From Streptomyces huiliensis (GTDB taxonomy: Bacteria; Actinomycetota; Actinomycetes; Streptomycetales; Streptomycetaceae), in assembly GCF_020037025.1 (NCBI RefSeq), contig NZ_JAIQLH010000029.1, positions 30,113 through 94,112 of the forward strand: a DNA stretch of 64,000 bases, in the 5' to 3' direction. The first letter of the stretch is position 1, and each line of letters opens with the position of its first letter. This document shows, piece by piece, positions 62,837 to 64,000 of this stretch. Made by a program: the position numbers and the translations under genes. The notes beneath the pieces were generated by a model. The model saw only the letters and a list, made by a program, of their open reading frames with translations. It was not told the DNA's origin and searched no databases.

Positions 62837-64000
62837 TCAGCCGCAGATGCCGCGGGCGGCGGTGGTGCCCTCGTAGGTGGGGGGAGCGGTGGGCGACGGG
62901 GACGCGGGGGGGCTCGGGGACGGGGCCTCCGCGGGGGCCTCGGAGGGCTCGTACTCGCGGGGCGGCGCGGCGGGTTTGCCGTCGGCCGGGCGGACGCGGG
63001 CGGTGACGGGCACCGGCCGGTCGTGCCGCAGCAGTTCGAAGAGCCGGTCCGCGTCCGGCTGCACCAACTCGTCGCGGTTGGCGTTGTACTGGTACGGCCG
63101 GCGCGGCACGGTCAGGAACCGGACGTGATCGGTGGGGATGGTGCGGACCGTGCGCACCAGGTCGTACATCTTGCGGAGCGAGTCGAGCCCGGCGTCCGTG
63201 GTGAGGGACTTCGTCGCGGCGTCGAGCACGGGGTAGAGCCGGGTGGGGTTGAGGAGGACCCCGTCGCTGCGCATCTCCTGGAACAGCGCCCCCAGGAATT
63301 GCTGCTGACGGCCCATGCGTTCGGTGTCGCTGCCGTCGCCGAGGCCGTACCGCGCGCGGACGTAGCCGAGGGCCGCCTCCCCGTGCAGCACCTGCCGCCC
63401 GGCGGGCAGCCGCAGCCGGGCCTCGGGGTCGTCCATCGGCTGCGCCAGGCAGACCTCGACGCCGTCGACGGCGTCCACCAGCCGTTTGAAGCTGGCGAAG
63501 TCCACGATGATGTGGTGGTCGATGCGGATGCGGGTGATGTTCTCCACCGTGCGGATGGTGCAGGCGGCCCCGGCGTCCTCGAAGGCCCAGTTGAACTGGG
63601 CGAAATGCTCGTTGGTGTAACTTCCGTCCGCTTTCCGGCAGCTCGGGATCTTCGCCATCAGGTCGCGGGGCATGCTGACGGCCGTCGCGCTCTTCCGGTC
63701 GGCGGCCAGGTGCAGCAGGATCGTGGTGTCCGAGCGCTGGGTGCCGCTGTCCGCGCCGTACTTGCCGTTCTCCGCGCCGCTGCGGCTGTCGGAGCCGATG
63801 ATCAGGACGTTCTGGGCGCCCGCGACCAGGGCCGTCGGGCGCTCCCGCTCGTACCGCGCCAGCTCGTTCGCCGTCCGGGTGTCCGTGGTGATGTTGCCGT
63901 CGAGGCGCTCGTAGAGCACCCAGGCCAGCACCGTCACCGCGACCAGCAGCACCGCCGTCCCCAGCAGCAGCCGGCGCACCCAGCGGCGCCGGCGGCGCGG
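62837..64000 (-). CDS. LCP family protein (5' end outside window)
   Basis: LCP protein whose reading frame continues past the right edge. The last visible codons before the in-frame GTG at 63979 encode PRRRRRW, a basic run directly before the TM (LLLGTAVLLVAVTVLAWVLY), so that GTG is probably internal. LCP motifs: NVLIIGSDSRSGAENGKYGA, DTTILLHLAADRKSATAVSM, PRDLMAKIPSCRKADG, ALGYVRARYGLGDGSDTERM. Instead of a full LytR_C domain it ends in a Pro/Ser/Glu-rich tail and TTAARGICG. Confidence 0.92.
   Translation of the reverse strand, partial: PRRRRRWVRRLLLGTAVLLVAVTVLAWVLYERLDGNITTDTRTANELARYERERPTALVAGAQNVLIIGSDSRSGAENGKYGADSGTQRSDTTILLHLAADRKSATAVSMPRDLMAKIPSCRKADGSYTNEHFAQFNWAFEDAGAACTIRTVENITRIRIDHHIIVDFASFKRLVDAVDGVEVCLAQPMDDPEARLRLPAGRQVLHGEAALGYVRARYGLGDGSDTERMGRQQQFLGALFQEMRSDGVLLNPTRLYPVLDAATKSLTTDAGLDSLRKMYDLVRTVRTIPTDHVRFLTVPRRPYQYNANRDELVQPDADRLFELLRHDRPVPVTARVRPADGKPAAPPREYEPSEAPAEAPSPSPPASPSPTAPPTYEGTTAARGICG

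Overview
The window is high-GC actinobacterial DNA, almost certainly from a Streptomyces. It has very strong third-position GC bias and many 4-nt ATGA/GTGA gene overlaps. It carries the leucyl-tRNA gene with anticodon UAA (bldA, reader of the rare UUA codon), a Scr1/WhiJ-type XRE regulator (DUF5753), a SigB/F-type sigma factor with STAS and HATPase partners, and a cluster of LCP cell-wall ligases. From memory, the housekeeping order (ABC ATPase and bldA, Bax-inhibitor-like protein, thiolase, cystathionine beta-synthase, hut genes, sigma module, two-component pair, purK-purE, dipeptidase, UDP-sugar dehydrogenase, acyl-CoA dehydrogenase, LCP cluster) matches part of the S. coelicolor core chromosome. 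I could not align it.

Layout: (1) 1-1140: partial ABC ATPase and bldA. (2) 1250-15859: accessory-looking block. A TetR gene faces a tightly overlapping operon of FAH-family protein, thiolase-like protein, acyl-CoA synthetase and cyclase-family hydrolase (2199-6962). Next come a membrane protein with its own TetR, a LuxR-type regulator containing a TTA codon, a 1351-residue KS-AT-degenerate DH-ACP polyketide synthase and a crotonyl-CoA carboxylase/reductase (CCR). (3) 16075-29213: membrane and hypothetical proteins, acetyl-CoA acetyltransferase, SGNH hydrolase, cystathionine beta-synthase, MatB-like acyl-CoA synthetase, RpiR regulator, PLP decarboxylase-like enzyme. (4) 29377-34965: histidine-utilisation operon (hutU, an allantoate-amidohydrolase-like gene, formimidoylglutamate deiminase, hutI). 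(5) 35136-44690: secreted esterase, racemase, sigma/STAS/ATPase module, POT transporter, two-component system, GtrA protein. (6) 44895-50593: purK-purE, dipeptidase, UDP-glucose-type dehydrogenase, acyl-CoA dehydrogenase. (7) 50641-52636: five small overlapping or near-overlapping genes around DUF6879 and XRE-DUF5753. (8) 52837-64000: VOC protein, thioesterase, glycosyltransferase and five LCP-family proteins.

The most distinctive biology is the PKS/CCR pair. The PKS has no ketoreductase, enoylreductase or thioesterase and its DH has lost both catalytic positions. Its AT carries an AASH motif where methylmalonyl ATs have YASH, and the CCR next door would make alkylmalonyl-CoA. Their likely regulator needs the bldA tRNA encoded 8 kb away. 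Also notable are tandem repeats that start at or overlap the stop codons of three unrelated genes, a dispersed intergenic inverted-repeat element with six copies (one read in frame at the 5' end of a hut-operon gene), and a near-C-terminal cysteine shared by four of the five LCP proteins.
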